A stretch of 64,000 nucleotides of DNA from Bacteroidaceae bacterium. Its GTDB lineage: Bacteria; Bacteroidota; Bacteroidia; Bacteroidales; Bacteroidaceae. The stretch lies in assembly GCA_017651315.1 (NCBI GenBank), contig JAGCDE010000015.1:1-64000 (forward strand), given 5' to 3'. This document shows positions 50,275-59,712 of this stretch, piece by piece. Both the position numbers and the translations under genes were made by a program. A model generated the notes under the pieces. It was given only the letters and a program-made list of their open reading frames with translations. It searched no databases and was not told the DNA's origin. Numbering within the stretch: the first letter of the stretch is position 1; the number at the start of each line of letters is the position of its first letter.

Positions 50275-51048
50275 ATGCGGACAGTAAGACCGAAAAAGGC
50301 ATTAGGCCAACATTTCCTGAGGGATATGGATATCGCTCAGCGTATAGCCGGCACTGTTGATGCACGCGCCGACCTTCCGATTCTTGAAATAGGACCCGGA
50401 ACAGGGGTTCTTACACAATTCCTGAGTCAGAGAGACCGTGAACTGAAGGTTGTTGAGATAGATGCCGAATCCGTTGCCTATCTGCATGAGAACTATCCAT
50501 CCCTGCACGTGATTGAGGGCGATTTCCTCAGAATGGACCTTCATGAGGTTTTTGGCGGCCGCCAGTTCGTCCTGACAGGAAACTATCCGTACAACATATC
50601 CAGCCAGATATTCTTCAGGATGCTGGAGAATAAGGAGCTGATACCGTGCTGTACGGGAATGCTGCAGCGTGAGGTGGCGCAGCGCATCTGCTCCGGTCCC
50701 GGCAACAAGGATTACGGTATATTGAGCGTTTTCATCCAGGCGTGGTATGATACCGAATATCTGTTTACCGTGAACGAGAATGTGTTTGATCCGCCTCCGA
50801 AGGTCAAGAGCGCGGTGATACGGCTTACCCGAAACTCACGTGTCACACTGGGCTGCAATGAGCAACTGTTCCGCAAGGTGGTAAAGTGCGCATTCGGTAT
50901 GCGCCGCAAGATGTTGCGCAATTCACTCAGGCAGGTCTATGAACGCGATGTCCCTCTACCGGCGGACTGTCCGTATCCGGACAAACGTCCCGAGCAGTTG
51001 TCTGTCGTGGATTTCATCCGCCTGACCAACATGATTGAGGGCAGTTGA
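50275..51048 (+). CDS. rsmA: 16S rRNA (adenine(1518)-N(6)/adenine(1519)-N(6))-dimethyltransferase
   Basis: A 257-residue KsgA enzyme that dimethylates two adjacent adenosines in helix 45 of 16S rRNA during 30S assembly. It has KKALGQHFLRDMDIAQRI at the start, the SAM motif EIGPGTGVLTQFL near 38, the catalytic NYPYNIS near 105 and PPPKVKSAVIRLTR near 175. The start MRTVRPKK (50275) matches family length. mgtE follows after 76 bp, a frequent Bacteroidota neighbour. Confidence 0.96.
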   Translation: MRTVRPKKALGQHFLRDMDIAQRIAGTVDARADLPILEIGPGTGVLTQFLSQRDRELKVVEIDAESVAYLHENYPSLHVIEGDFLRMDLHEVFGGRQFVLTGNYPYNISSQIFFRMLENKELIPCCTGMLQREVAQRICSGPGNKDYGILSVFIQAWYDTEYLFTVNENVFDPPPKVKSAVIRLTRNSRVTLGCNEQLFRKVVKCAFGMRRKMLRNSLRQVYERDVPLPADCPYPDKRPEQLSVVDFIRLTNMIEGS

Positions 51049-51124
51049 CCCAAGGGTAACCATAGAGAAAATTAACGGATTCTAAGACAGGCCAGACTTC
51101 AATGGCCGCAATATTCAGAGAACA

Positions 51125-52465
51125 ATGGATAAGGAATTTCTGGATAACATTCTTGAAGTGATAGAGAATCAGGATGCCGCCCGGCTCAAAGCCATCCTGG
51201 AGGATATGCATCCCGCCGACATAGCCGAACTGTGTGATGAACTTGACGTTGACGAGGCCCGTCTGGTATATCGCCAGCTGGATAACCAGACTGCTGCCGA
51301 TGTGCTGGTCGAGATGGATGAGGACAACCGTAAGCGGTTGCTTGACGAACTGCCGTCAGAACTTATCGCTTCCAAGTTCATTGACAACATGGACACCGAC
51401 GATGCCGTCGATATCATCCAGGACCTGGATGAGGACAAGCAGGAGGAGGTACTTGCCCATATAGGCGATATCGAGCAGGCCAGCGATATCGTTGACCTGA
51501 TGCAGTACGACGAGGATACCGCCGGCGGTCTGATGGGTACCGAGATGGTGGTGGTGAATGAGAACATGTCCATGCCTGAGTGCCTCCAGGAGATGCGCAA
51601 GCAGGCCGAGGACCTGGATGACATATACAATGTCTATGTGGTGGATGACGACGGCCGCCTCAAGGGCGTGTTTCCGCTCAAGAAGATGATAACCAATCCG
51701 TCCGTATCAAAGGTAAAGTACGTGATGGACGAGGATGTGATAAGCACCAAGGTCGATACCCCCATCGATGACGTGGTGCAGCTCATTGAAAAGTACAATC
51801 TGGTGTCGGTCCCGGTTGTGGACAGCATAGGCCGTCTGCAGGGACATATCACTGTCGATGACGTGATTGACGAGCTGCGTGAACAGCAGGAGCATGACTA
51901 CCAGATGGCATCGGGTCTTACCGGTGACGTGGAGACTGCCGACAGTGTGTTCCGCCAGATGTTTTCGCGCGTTCCCTGGCTGCTTATCGGTATCCTGGGA
52001 GGTATTCTGAACTCCAAGATCCTTGAAAATTTTGAGACAGCTTTCGCCGCCGCCACATCGCTGCTTTTCTTCATTCCCCTTATTGGTGGAACCGGAGGTA
52101 ACGTTGGCACCCAGTCATCGGCCCTTGTGGTGCAGGGCCTGGCCAACGGTTCGCTCAACACATCGAACATCTGGAAGCAGGTGTTGAAGGAGAGTGCGGT
52201 TGCCCTGCTCAATGCCGTAGTGCTCTCTCTGCTGGTGTTCTGCTACAACGTGTGGGCATTCGGATGGTCCGATCCTGTCACATACGCCGTCCCGTGCACC
52301 ATGTTCGCGCTTGTACTCATAGCAACATTCTGGGGCACCCTGCTGCCGCTGCTGTTCGAGAAGATCCATATTGACCCCGCCATAGCCACAGGACCTTTCG
52401 TGCAGATTACCAATGACCTTCTTGGTATGGGAATATATATGCTGGTCATAACGCTTATTCTTTGA
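51125..52465 (+). CDS. mgtE: Magnesium transporter MgtE
   Basis: A 446-residue Mg2+ channel. The acidic N domain (about 1-130, with MHPADIAELCDELD and DLDEDKQEEVLAHIG) and two CBS domains (about 135-255) sense cytosolic Mg2+. A five-helix pore domain (about 280-446) has FFIPLIGGTGGNVGTQSSALVVQGLA, which carries the conserved pore signature, and ends with DLLGMGIYMLVITLIL. Complete and of normal length. Confidence 0.95.
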   Translation: MDKEFLDNILEVIENQDAARLKAILEDMHPADIAELCDELDVDEARLVYRQLDNQTAADVLVEMDEDNRKRLLDELPSELIASKFIDNMDTDDAVDIIQDLDEDKQEEVLAHIGDIEQASDIVDLMQYDEDTAGGLMGTEMVVVNENMSMPECLQEMRKQAEDLDDIYNVYVVDDDGRLKGVFPLKKMITNPSVSKVKYVMDEDVISTKVDTPIDDVVQLIEKYNLVSVPVVDSIGRLQGHITVDDVIDELREQQEHDYQMASGLTGDVETADSVFRQMFSRVPWLLIGILGGILNSKILENFETAFAAATSLLFFIPLIGGTGGNVGTQSSALVVQGLANGSLNTSNIWKQVLKESAVALLNAVVLSLLVFCYNVWAFGWSDPVTYAVPCTMFALVLIATFWGTLLPLLFEKIHIDPAIATGPFVQITNDLLGMGIYMLVITLIL

Positions 52466-52582
52466 AATAGCCGTATCTACTGTGTTATTTAACGAAAAAA
52501 TGGCAGGAAATTAGGTATTTTGAGAATAAATGTCTTTATTTGCATCTTTTGCAGGGTATTAATACAGTAAATCATTCCCATT

Positions 52583-54505
52583 ATGGAAGAGGAACAGAAG
52601 AAAGATATGGTCGAGGAGGTGAATCTCCAGGAACAGACAACCGTAGAGGAACAGGCTGAAACCAGCGAGGAGGAATCTCAGGTTCAGAAGGAATCCCAGC
52701 TGCAGGAGTCTCCTGATCAGGAGACCGCCGAGAAGGATAGTGTCGTGGAGAAGTCAGTACCGGAAGCCGTTCCGGAGAAGACGGAGCAGGAGACTGTAGC
52801 CGATGTAGCCGAACCCGAACCTGCCTTGACAAGAGAGAAAATCATTGAGCGCCTTCAGGAGATGGTGGGCGACATCACTATAGCGAGGCGGCAGGAACTG
52901 GAGTCGCTGAAGCAGGGATTCTACAGGTTGCAGAGAGCTGCACAGGAGGAGCGTGTCGCTGCGTTTGTCGCCGGAGGCGGAACGACAGAGGATTACAGGC
53001 CGGAGCCGGATCCCGTTGAGGAGCAGTACCGCAAGCTCATGAATATAATAAAGGAGAAGAAGGCTGCCGCTCAGGAGGCACTCGATGTGGTCAGGAAGGA
53101 GAACCTCAAGAAGAAGAGGGACCTTCTGGAACGTTTCAAGGCCCTGATCGAGAAGGCGAACACTGAGGGCGCACCCTACGGCGAGTACAAGGCTATCGTG
53201 CAGGAGTGGAAAGAGATCAAGGAGATTCCGGCCGAGAACGCCAATGAACTGTGGAAAGCCTACCAGCAGTATAACGAGCAGTTCTATGACATACAGAAAC
53301 TGAACAACGAGTTCCGGGAGTATGACTTCCGCAAGAACATGGAGGCCAAGACCGCGATATGCGAGGAGGCGGAAAGGCTGGCGGAGGATCCGGATGTGGT
53401 ATCCGCCTTCCGCAAGCTGCAGAAACTCCATCAGGATTTCCGTGAGACAGGTCCTGTGTCCAGGGATTGCCGTGAAGAGATATGGAACCGTTTCAAGGCG
53501 GCGTCAACAACGATCAACCGTCGTCACCAACAGCATTTCGAGGAACTCAAGAAACATGAGCAGGAGCACATGGACCAGAAGATTGTCATCTGCGAACTTC
53601 TTGAGGGAATTGAATTTGACAAGCTCACCACCTTCCAAAGCTGGAACTACAAGACCCAAGAGGTACTGGCTCTGCAGAAGAAATGGAGGGACATAGGTTT
53701 TGCTCCCATCCGTCACAACCAGAAGATATTCGAACGCTATCGTGCCGCATGTGATGAGTTCTTCCGTCGTAAGGGTGAGTTCTTCAAGGAGGCAAAGAAC
53801 AGCATGGGCGACAATCTTGTCAGGAAGACAGCCCTCTGTGAGAAGGCTGAGGCTCTCAAGGAGAGTACCGACTGGAAAGCCACCGGTGCGGCTATAGCCG
53901 AACTGCAGAGGGAATGGCGTGAAACCGGTCCGGTTCAGAAGAAATACTCCACTCAGCTCTGGAAGCGTTTTTCGGAGGCATGTGACTATTTCTATGAGCA
54001 GCGTGAAAAGAACACTTCTTCCAGGAAACGGGAGGAGAATGCCAATCTGGCCCGCAAGAGGGAGATCCTGTCCCAACTGAAGGGTTATGATCCTTCAAAC
54101 CTTTCGGATGATGATGTCAATGTCATTCGGGAACTTGTCGATGAGTGGAACGGGATAGGATATGTGCCTTTCAAGGTCAAGGACAAGATCGCAGCACAGT
54201 TCAAGGAGGTTACCGATCCCCTCTCCGGCGTGATCCGTCTGGATCGCCCGCGCCGTTCGCAGGGCCGCGGCTCTTCGGCACGTGAGATTTCCTCATCTCC
54301 CCGCGAGAAACTCATGCGGCAGTATGAACTCAAGAAGAGCGAGATACAGACCTACGAGAACAACCTGGGCTTCATGAATGCGTCAAGCAAATCCGGAAAC
54401 GGTTTCGTGGATGCCATAAAGGCCAAGATAGAGACTCTCAAGCAGGAGGCCGAAAACCTGCTCGCGCAGATCAAGGCGCTGGACAGTGAAGAGAGTGGGA
54501 ATTGA
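52583..54505 (+). CDS. DUF349 coiled-coil protein
   Basis: A 640-residue, highly charged cytoplasmic protein. Residues 1-75 are a low-complexity acidic region rich in E and Q. From about 90 to the end it is helical, with repeated DUF349 units. These recur as W-K-E-I-x-E-I-P/W-R-D-I-G-F-A-P/W-R-E-T-G-P-V/W-N-G-I-G-Y-V-P followed by FK or RY segments (near 210, 285, 375, 450 and 530). The final 60 residues form a coiled coil. The family is widespread in Bacteroidota without a settled function. A terminator follows. Confidence 0.88.
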   Translation: MEEEQKKDMVEEVNLQEQTTVEEQAETSEEESQVQKESQLQESPDQETAEKDSVVEKSVPEAVPEKTEQETVADVAEPEPALTREKIIERLQEMVGDITIARRQELESLKQGFYRLQRAAQEERVAAFVAGGGTTEDYRPEPDPVEEQYRKLMNIIKEKKAAAQEALDVVRKENLKKKRDLLERFKALIEKANTEGAPYGEYKAIVQEWKEIKEIPAENANELWKAYQQYNEQFYDIQKLNNEFREYDFRKNMEAKTAICEEAERLAEDPDVVSAFRKLQKLHQDFRETGPVSRDCREEIWNRFKAASTTINRRHQQHFEELKKHEQEHMDQKIVICELLEGIEFDKLTTFQSWNYKTQEVLALQKKWRDIGFAPIRHNQKIFERYRAACDEFFRRKGEFFKEAKNSMGDNLVRKTALCEKAEALKESTDWKATGAAIAELQREWRETGPVQKKYSTQLWKRFSEACDYFYEQREKNTSSRKREENANLARKREILSQLKGYDPSNLSDDDVNVIRELVDEWNGIGYVPFKVKDKIAAQFKEVTDPLSGVIRLDRPRRSQGRGSSAREISSSPREKLMRQYELKKSEIQTYENNLGFMNASSKSGNGFVDAIKAKIETLKQEAENLLAQIKALDSEESGN

Positions 54506-54562
54506 TATCCGGGCATTGACGGCTGCGGTGTGAATCTCCTGCCACAGCTGTCGCCAAGAGCC

Positions 54563-54602
54563 AAAAAAAGCGTGCGGAAATGAATCACCGCACGCTTTTT
54601 TT
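54563..54602. terminator. Bidirectional terminator between DUF349 gene and the fucose operon
   Basis: Stem AAAAAAAGCGTGCGG / CCGCACGCTTTTTTT with a 10-nt loop. A- and T-runs on both sides let it end transcripts from either direction; the convergent genes end at 54505 and 54632. Confidence 0.85.
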
Positions 54603-54603
54603 A

Positions 54604-54625
54604 GAATCTGTTTTGATTTGTTTCC
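54604..54625 (+). repeat. Single arm of the dispersed element
   Basis: GAATCTGTTTTGATTTGTTTCC is identical to the left arm of the element at 35538-35700. It lies directly after the terminator stem, and no second arm is present nearby. Confidence 0.55.
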
Positions 54626-54631
54626 GGATTA

Positions 54632-55651
54632 TCAGGTAAAATCTACCAGGATCCGGAAGACTTTGCCGGGAGCTTCGACCCATTTCCGCATTGCTCCAAG
54701 GGCATCTTCGGGTTTGACGACTGCCGATATGAGTTCATCCTTGGGACAGGTGCCACGCTGCAGGTAGCGGATTACCGCTTCAAAGTCCGAAGGCAAGGCG
54801 TTGCGGGAGCCGTGAATGTTCAGTTCCTTCTTAACGAACAGTCCTGTATGGAACGTTACGTCATTCTTAGAGTAGCCAATGCAGACCACACGGCCGCTGA
54901 ACGCCACCTCATCGATTGCGGCCTGGTATGTAGGCACACTGCCTACGGCTTCAATCACAACTGTGGGGCCCAGTCCATCGGTCAGCCGGACCAATTCCTG
55001 ATGCAGGTCCTGCTCTTTTGAGTTGATGGTGTGGGCTGCTCCAAGACGTCGGGCAAGTTCCAGTTTGTCATTGTCCAGATCTACCGCTATTACGGTTGCC
55101 CCGCGCAGTGATGCACGCACAATTGCACCGACCCCTATCATTCCGCAACCGAACACCAGAACGGTGTCGGAGTCGGTAACCTGGGCGCGGGATACAGCGT
55201 GGAATCCTACGCTCATGGGCTCAATGAGCGCGCAGTCACGCAGGGCTAAGCCTGGAGCGGGAATTATCTTGGTCCAAGGCAGTACCATATAGTCACGCAT
55301 GGCTCCGTCGCGCTGGACACCAAGTGTTTCATTGAACTCACAGGCATTGGGATGGCCGGAACGGCAGGCGGCACAGTGACCGCAGTTGGTGTAGGGATTG
55401 ACCGTCACAATCGTTCCAGGGGTAAGGAATACGGGTACATCGGGACCTGCCTCCTCTATAACCGCCCCTATCTCATGACCGGGAATGACTGCCTCCTTAG
55501 CCATCAGGTTGCGGCCAAGGAATGTGTTGAGGTCCGATCCGCAGAATCCTGCATATCCTATTTTGAGGAGCACCTGGCCGGTGCCGGCGACCGGCTTCTG
55601 TGCCTCCTCGACAATCATCTCTCCCTGTTTCGGAATTCTTATCTGTCTCAT
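54632..55651 (-). CDS. Zinc-binding alcohol dehydrogenase (MDR family), probable sugar-acid/fucose pathway enzyme
   Basis: A 339-residue medium-chain dehydrogenase. It shows the catalytic zinc site pattern (FCGSD near 37, GHEIGA near 59), structural zinc Cys (NCGHCAACRSGHPNAC, near 90-105), and a Rossmann NAD(P) fold with VFGCGMIGVGAIVRAS near 168 and VDLDNDKLELARRLGA. The exact substrate cannot be read from sequence. Its place behind fucP suggests a role in L-fucose breakdown, for example oxidation of fucose or a 2-keto-3-deoxy intermediate. It is the last gene of the operon. Confidence 0.8.
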   Translation of the reverse strand: MRQIRIPKQGEMIVEEAQKPVAGTGQVLLKIGYAGFCGSDLNTFLGRNLMAKEAVIPGHEIGAVIEEAGPDVPVFLTPGTIVTVNPYTNCGHCAACRSGHPNACEFNETLGVQRDGAMRDYMVLPWTKIIPAPGLALRDCALIEPMSVGFHAVSRAQVTDSDTVLVFGCGMIGVGAIVRASLRGATVIAVDLDNDKLELARRLGAAHTINSKEQDLHQELVRLTDGLGPTVVIEAVGSVPTYQAAIDEVAFSGRVVCIGYSKNDVTFHTGLFVKKELNIHGSRNALPSDFEAVIRYLQRGTCPKDELISAVVKPEDALGAMRKWVEAPGKVFRILVDFT

Positions 55652-55718
55652 TTCTTTAATTTCACTTTGATGTTATTTTGGCTGTTGGGTGTTGGTGACA
55701 GCTTGCCTTAACCAGGGC

Positions 55719-56945
55719 TTAGTCCTTAACAATATGTCCTTTCCAGCCGTACCATGCGCATACTGCGAAGCAGATGAGCGGGATGATATATGCCAAGCCC
55801 GGATTTGATGTGAGTGAAACCTGGAACTTGGCGGTGAGCAGCGGCAGTATGGAGTTGCCCACGATGGCCATGACAAGGAATGCCGATCCGCTCTTGGTCT
55901 CGCCCTTGAGGTCGGTGAGAGCAAGTGAGAACTGGGTGGGATACATGATCGACATGAAGAATGAGATACCCATCATGGCGTATATGGCTGTCATGCCGCT
56001 CGAGAAACAAATTACCGCGCACAGCACCACATTGGCTATTCCGTATATCACAAGCATGTTCTTGGGCTGGTACTTTCCCATGAGCCAGGCACCTATCCAG
56101 CGTCCCAGCAGGAAGGCCAGCATGTAGAATCCGAACAGTGTGGTGGCCTTGTCATGAGTCAGACCGGCGTACTTGACGCAATAGACTATGAACAGGCTGT
56201 TGACGGCTGTCTGGCCACCGTTGTAGAAGAACTGCGCTATCACTCCGTTACGCAGATGGCGGCGCTTGAGTACGTTGAATGAGATGAGTTTGCCGTTGCT
56301 GCCGGTGTCATCGTCCTCAGCCTGGATGCGCGGCAGTTTGGTGAAGCCCATCACTATGGCAATCAGGATGAGCACTATGCCGAATATGGCGTAAGTCAGC
56401 TTGAAGTTGTGGATCTCGGCATCGGGCAGGGTGTTGGTGGCTGCATCGTCTATAAGGATGAGCTTGCTCAGGAACATGGCGGCTATGAAGGCTCCCAGAC
56501 CATTGAAAGCCTGTGCCAGGTTCAGCCGGCGCGGGGCAGTGGCGGGGTCACCCAGCTCTGTCACGTAGGGGTTGGCGGCTGTTTCAAGGAAGCACATGCC
56601 TATGGCCACGATGAAGAAGGCACACAGATAGAGCGGGAAGCTGTGGAGCGATGTCACAGGCAGGAACAGCAGTCCGCCCACGGCCGATATCAGCAGTCCC
56701 AGAACGATACCGGCCTTGTAGCTGTAACGCTTCATGAACATGGCTATCGGTATGGGGAACAGGAAATATGCGAACCAATATGATGTCTCCACGAACTCGG
56801 CACGGGCCTGGTTTATGTTGAAGAGTGACATCATCTTGTTGACTACGGGCGACAGCAGGTTGTTGCTGATTGCCCAAAGGAAAAACAGACTGAACACCAT
56901 GGCCAGGGCTACAGTGTTCTTCTTTGATTTAGGATTCTGGTTCAT
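55719..56945 (-). CDS. fucP: L-fucose:H+ symporter-like MFS permease
   Basis: A 408-residue major-facilitator sugar permease of the FucP/FHS subfamily with 12 predicted helices. Recognisable blocks are FSLFFLWAISNNLLSPVVNKM at the first helix, SYWFAYFLFPIPIAMFMKRYSYKAGIVLGL, CFLETAANPYVTELG and, in the second half, FYNGGQTAVNSLFIVYCV and FMSIMYPTQFSLALTDLKGETKSGSAFLVMAIVGNSILPLL. This matches the family of fucose/glucose-galactose permeases. It lies 67 bp upstream of the dehydrogenase and its start overlaps the amidohydrolase stop by 4 bp. Confidence 0.85.
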   Translation of the reverse strand: MNQNPKSKKNTVALAMVFSLFFLWAISNNLLSPVVNKMMSLFNINQARAEFVETSYWFAYFLFPIPIAMFMKRYSYKAGIVLGLLISAVGGLLFLPVTSLHSFPLYLCAFFIVAIGMCFLETAANPYVTELGDPATAPRRLNLAQAFNGLGAFIAAMFLSKLILIDDAATNTLPDAEIHNFKLTYAIFGIVLILIAIVMGFTKLPRIQAEDDDTGSNGKLISFNVLKRRHLRNGVIAQFFYNGGQTAVNSLFIVYCVKYAGLTHDKATTLFGFYMLAFLLGRWIGAWLMGKYQPKNMLVIYGIANVVLCAVICFSSGMTAIYAMMGISFFMSIMYPTQFSLALTDLKGETKSGSAFLVMAIVGNSILPLLTAKFQVSLTSNPGLAYIIPLICFAVCAWYGWKGHIVKD

Positions 56946-57859
56946 TCTGACATGTTTTTAATGTAAGGTAAATCTATTTCTGTCTTGATATTGTAGAACT
57001 TTACGGCGTTCATGCCAAGGAAGAGTTCCTTTTCATGTTCCGTCAGTTCATCGGATTTAAGTATGAAGTCGTATGACATGCGGTAGGTTATGGCTGTGAT
57101 GGTCCGCGGGTAGTCCGACCCCCACATGAGTTTGTCCATACCCACTTCATCGGAAGCCTCACGGATGGCCTTCACCGCCCCTTTGAAGGGGTAGAACTCG
57201 CTGTTGAAGAGCCATGTTATGCCTCCGGATTCTATCATCACGTTCTTGTGGCGTGCGAGTCGTATCTGCTCCATCCATCCGGGTACGGTGACCATTCCGA
57301 AATGGCCTACCGCAATCTTCAGACCGGGGAATTCCTGTATCACCTCTTCCATCTCAGGAACCTGGGCGGCACCGTCCTCAAGGGTGATGGAGAGGAACAC
57401 CCCCTTTTGTTCCATGATGCGGAACAGCTCCATCATTTCCGGGCAGGTGAGGCTTATGCGGCCGGAGGGAATCTGCAGGCGGTGACCGGGGATGGCAATG
57501 CCGCGAAATCCCTGGCTTATCAGGTTTTTGGCCTGTTGCAGCCAGCCCGGCAGCCGGTAATCGGCCATTCCGCATACGATGAAGCGGTCAGGATAACGTT
57601 CCTGCACTTCGGCCAGATAGTCATTCTGAAGTCCGTCTATGAACTCCTGCACCACAACGGCGGCAGTCACCTGCGCATAGTCCATGTTGGACAGGAAAAT
57701 CTCGGCTGTGTTGCGTCCGTCAATGATGAACGGAGGTATCATCTGCCGGATTTCACCGAAAAACAGCGAACGTCCGTTCTCCAGTGTCCGGATAGGCATA
57801 CCGTTCACCACGGTGTCCTGACGGAGCCACAGGTGGGAATGGGTGTCAATAATCTTCAT
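56942..57859 (-). CDS. Amidohydrolase family protein, probable L-fuconolactonase
   Basis: A 305-residue TIM-barrel metal hydrolase of the amidohydrolase-2 (COG3618-like) family. It shows IDTHSHLWL (first HxH metal motif) at the N-terminus, GFRGIAIPGH, IAVGHFGMV near 190 and LMWGSDYPRTI near 255 (metal Asp). Members of this family open sugar lactones such as L-fucono-1,5-lactone. The placement between fucP and an aldo/keto reductase supports that reading, but the substrate is inferred. It overlaps fucP by 4 bp and lies 7 bp from the reductase. Confidence 0.75.
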   Translation of the reverse strand: MKIIDTHSHLWLRQDTVVNGMPIRTLENGRSLFFGEIRQMIPPFIIDGRNTAEIFLSNMDYAQVTAAVVVQEFIDGLQNDYLAEVQERYPDRFIVCGMADYRLPGWLQQAKNLISQGFRGIAIPGHRLQIPSGRISLTCPEMMELFRIMEQKGVFLSITLEDGAAQVPEMEEVIQEFPGLKIAVGHFGMVTVPGWMEQIRLARHKNVMIESGGITWLFNSEFYPFKGAVKAIREASDEVGMDKLMWGSDYPRTITAITYRMSYDFILKSDELTEHEKELFLGMNAVKFYNIKTEIDLPYIKNMSE

Positions 57860-57866
57860 GATGAAG

Positions 57867-58820
57867 TTATGAGTTGCACCAGGTTACTCTCTGCTGTTCA
57901 CCAATTATCTCGCGTACCTCAAACACCAGGTCCCAGTCAAGCGGCTCCTGTACGGCTCCGATATTCTTGAGAACGTTGGCGGGATTGGCCGAGCTGAACA
58001 GGTTGGTCGCTATGCGCGGATTGCTGTATGAGTACTGGACTGCCAGTTTCTCGATGGATGTACCCTTTGCCTTGCAGTGCTGCGCAGCTTTGGCACAAGC
58101 CTCAACCAATGGCTTGGGAGCCGGATGCCAGTCCGGGACTCCGCGTTCGGAGAGCAGGCCCATGGCGAGCGGCGAGGCGTTGATAACGCCTATCCCTTTC
58201 TGTTCGAAGTAGCCTAAGTAGTCGTTGAGCTTGTCGTCGTTCAGGCAGAAGTGGCAGAAATTAAGGATGCTCTCAACTGTTCCTGCGGGAGCGTGGTCAA
58301 CAACCCACTTGAGGTTCTCAAGCTGGAGATCTGTGATGCCCACATGGCTCACTACGCCCTTGTCACGCAGTTCCACCAGTGCGGGAAGGGTCTCATCGAC
58401 CACTTTCTGCAAGCCGCCGGGAAGGGCCGCCTGGAACTCTATGTCATGCACGTTGATAAGGTCGATATGGTCGATGTTAAGTCGCTCCATGCTCTCATAG
58501 ACACTCTCGGTGGCGCGCCTGGCACTGTAGTCCCAAGTGTTCACGCCGTCCTTTCCGTAGCGTCCCACCTTGGTGGAGAGATAATACTTGTTGCGCGGAA
58601 TGTCCTTCAGCGCCTTACCCAGGACGGTCTCTGCCTTGTAGTGCCCGTAATAAGGTGACACGTCTATGAAATTCAGTCCGTTGTCAACGGCTGTGAACAC
58701 TGCCTCAATGGCTTTCTTTTCATTGATTTCGTGGAAAACACCGCCAAGCGATGATGCACCGAAGGCCAGTCTGGCCACTCTCATACCGGTCTTGCCGATT
58801 TCATTGTACAGTAAACTCAT
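57867..58820 (-). CDS. Aldo/keto reductase, probable L-fucose dehydrogenase
   Basis: A 317-residue NAD(P)-dependent oxidoreductase of the aldo/keto-reductase superfamily. It shows FGASSLGGVF near 20, NFIDVSPYYGHYKAETVLGKAL (catalytic D and Y; family members have D-x4-Y) near 50, LSTKVGRYG with the active-site Lys, DLINVHDIEF (catalytic His) and C-terminal NADP-binding segments. It resembles D-threo-aldose/L-fucose/L-galactose dehydrogenases. With the lactonase it would oxidise fucose to fuconate. It starts 13 bp after ispH, so it may be partly read through from cmk-ispH. Confidence 0.75.
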   Translation of the reverse strand: MSLLYNEIGKTGMRVARLAFGASSLGGVFHEINEKKAIEAVFTAVDNGLNFIDVSPYYGHYKAETVLGKALKDIPRNKYYLSTKVGRYGKDGVNTWDYSARRATESVYESMERLNIDHIDLINVHDIEFQAALPGGLQKVVDETLPALVELRDKGVVSHVGITDLQLENLKWVVDHAPAGTVESILNFCHFCLNDDKLNDYLGYFEQKGIGVINASPLAMGLLSERGVPDWHPAPKPLVEACAKAAQHCKAKGTSIEKLAVQYSYSNPRIATNLFSSANPANVLKNIGAVQEPLDWDLVFEVREIIGEQQRVTWCNS

Positions 58821-58833
58821 GATTGGTATGTAA

Positions 58834-59712
58834 TTAAGTTGTTGAATTGTTCCGGAAATGATCCGTGATATAGTTCCGACACTCTTCCATAAGCCATTTG
58901 GGGGTGGAAGTGGCCCCGCATATCCCGATCGACTCCGCTCCTGAAAGAAGGCTGTAATCTATGTCGTCACAGCTTTCGATCATATAGGATTCGGGGTTGA
59001 CTTTCTGAATCTCATTGAATAGCACCTTCCCGTTGGAGCTCTTTCTCCCGGACACGAACAGTATCACGTCATGACGTTGTGCAAAGTCACGTATCTTCTC
59101 GCGCCTGTGTGACACCTGACCGCATACGGTATTGTTGTGCACGAACTTGCGCCCGTCATGGATACGGTTGGATATCTTTTCGATAAGCTGGTTGTAGTTC
59201 TCCAGTGATTTGGTGGTCTGCGAATACAGGAAGATGTCCTTGCTGAAATCTATCCGGTCAATCTCATCGGCGGACTCTATCACCGTGACGTTGCCGTCAG
59301 TCTGTCCTACCAGGCCGAGAATCTCGGCGTGACCCTTCTGACCGAAAATGACTATCTGCTGAGTTGCAGGATCCAGTTTCTCGAATTGCATGTGGATACG
59401 CTGCTGAAGCTTGAGCACCACGGGGCAGGTGGCGTCAACGAGTGTAATTCCGTTCTTTCGGGCAATGGCATAGGTGGAGGGAGGCTCTCCGTGGGCCCTG
59501 AGAAGCACGCGGGTGTTGTGCAGGGAGCTGTATTCGTCATGGTTGATGGTCCTTAGTCCCAGTCTCTGCAGGCGGTCGCATTCAATTCCGTTGTGCACAA
59601 TATCGCCCAGGCAGAAAAGCTGTCCGCTTTTCCTGAGTTCCTCTTCGGCCTTGCCTATCGCTGAGAGCACTCCGAAACAGAATCCCGACTCGTTGTCAAT
59701 CTCGACCTTCAT
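58834..59712 (-). CDS. ispH: 4-hydroxy-3-methylbut-2-enyl diphosphate reductase
   Basis: A 292-residue iron-sulfur enzyme, the last step of the MEP pathway, giving isopentenyl and dimethylallyl diphosphate. The three cluster cysteines are in SGFCFGV (C12), DATCPVV and VCGQVSHRR. Other active-site features are HNGIE, GHAE and the SSN motif in GRKSSNGK. The start [10 protein letters not shown] (59712) is preferred and gives the family length; it overlaps the cmk stop by 4 bp. The products feed the polyprenyl synthetase gene 3 kb away. Confidence 0.95.
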   Translation of the reverse strand: MKVEIDNESGFCFGVLSAIGKAEEELRKSGQLFCLGDIVHNGIECDRLQRLGLRTINHDEYSSLHNTRVLLRAHGEPPSTYAIARKNGITLVDATCPVVLKLQQRIHMQFEKLDPATQQIVIFGQKGHAEILGLVGQTDGNVTVIESADEIDRIDFSKDIFLYSQTTKSLENYNQLIEKISNRIHDGRKFVHNNTVCGQVSHRREKIRDFAQRHDVILFVSGRKSSNGKVLFNEIQKVNPESYMIESCDDIDYSLLSGAESIGICGATSTPKWLMEECRNYITDHFRNNSTT

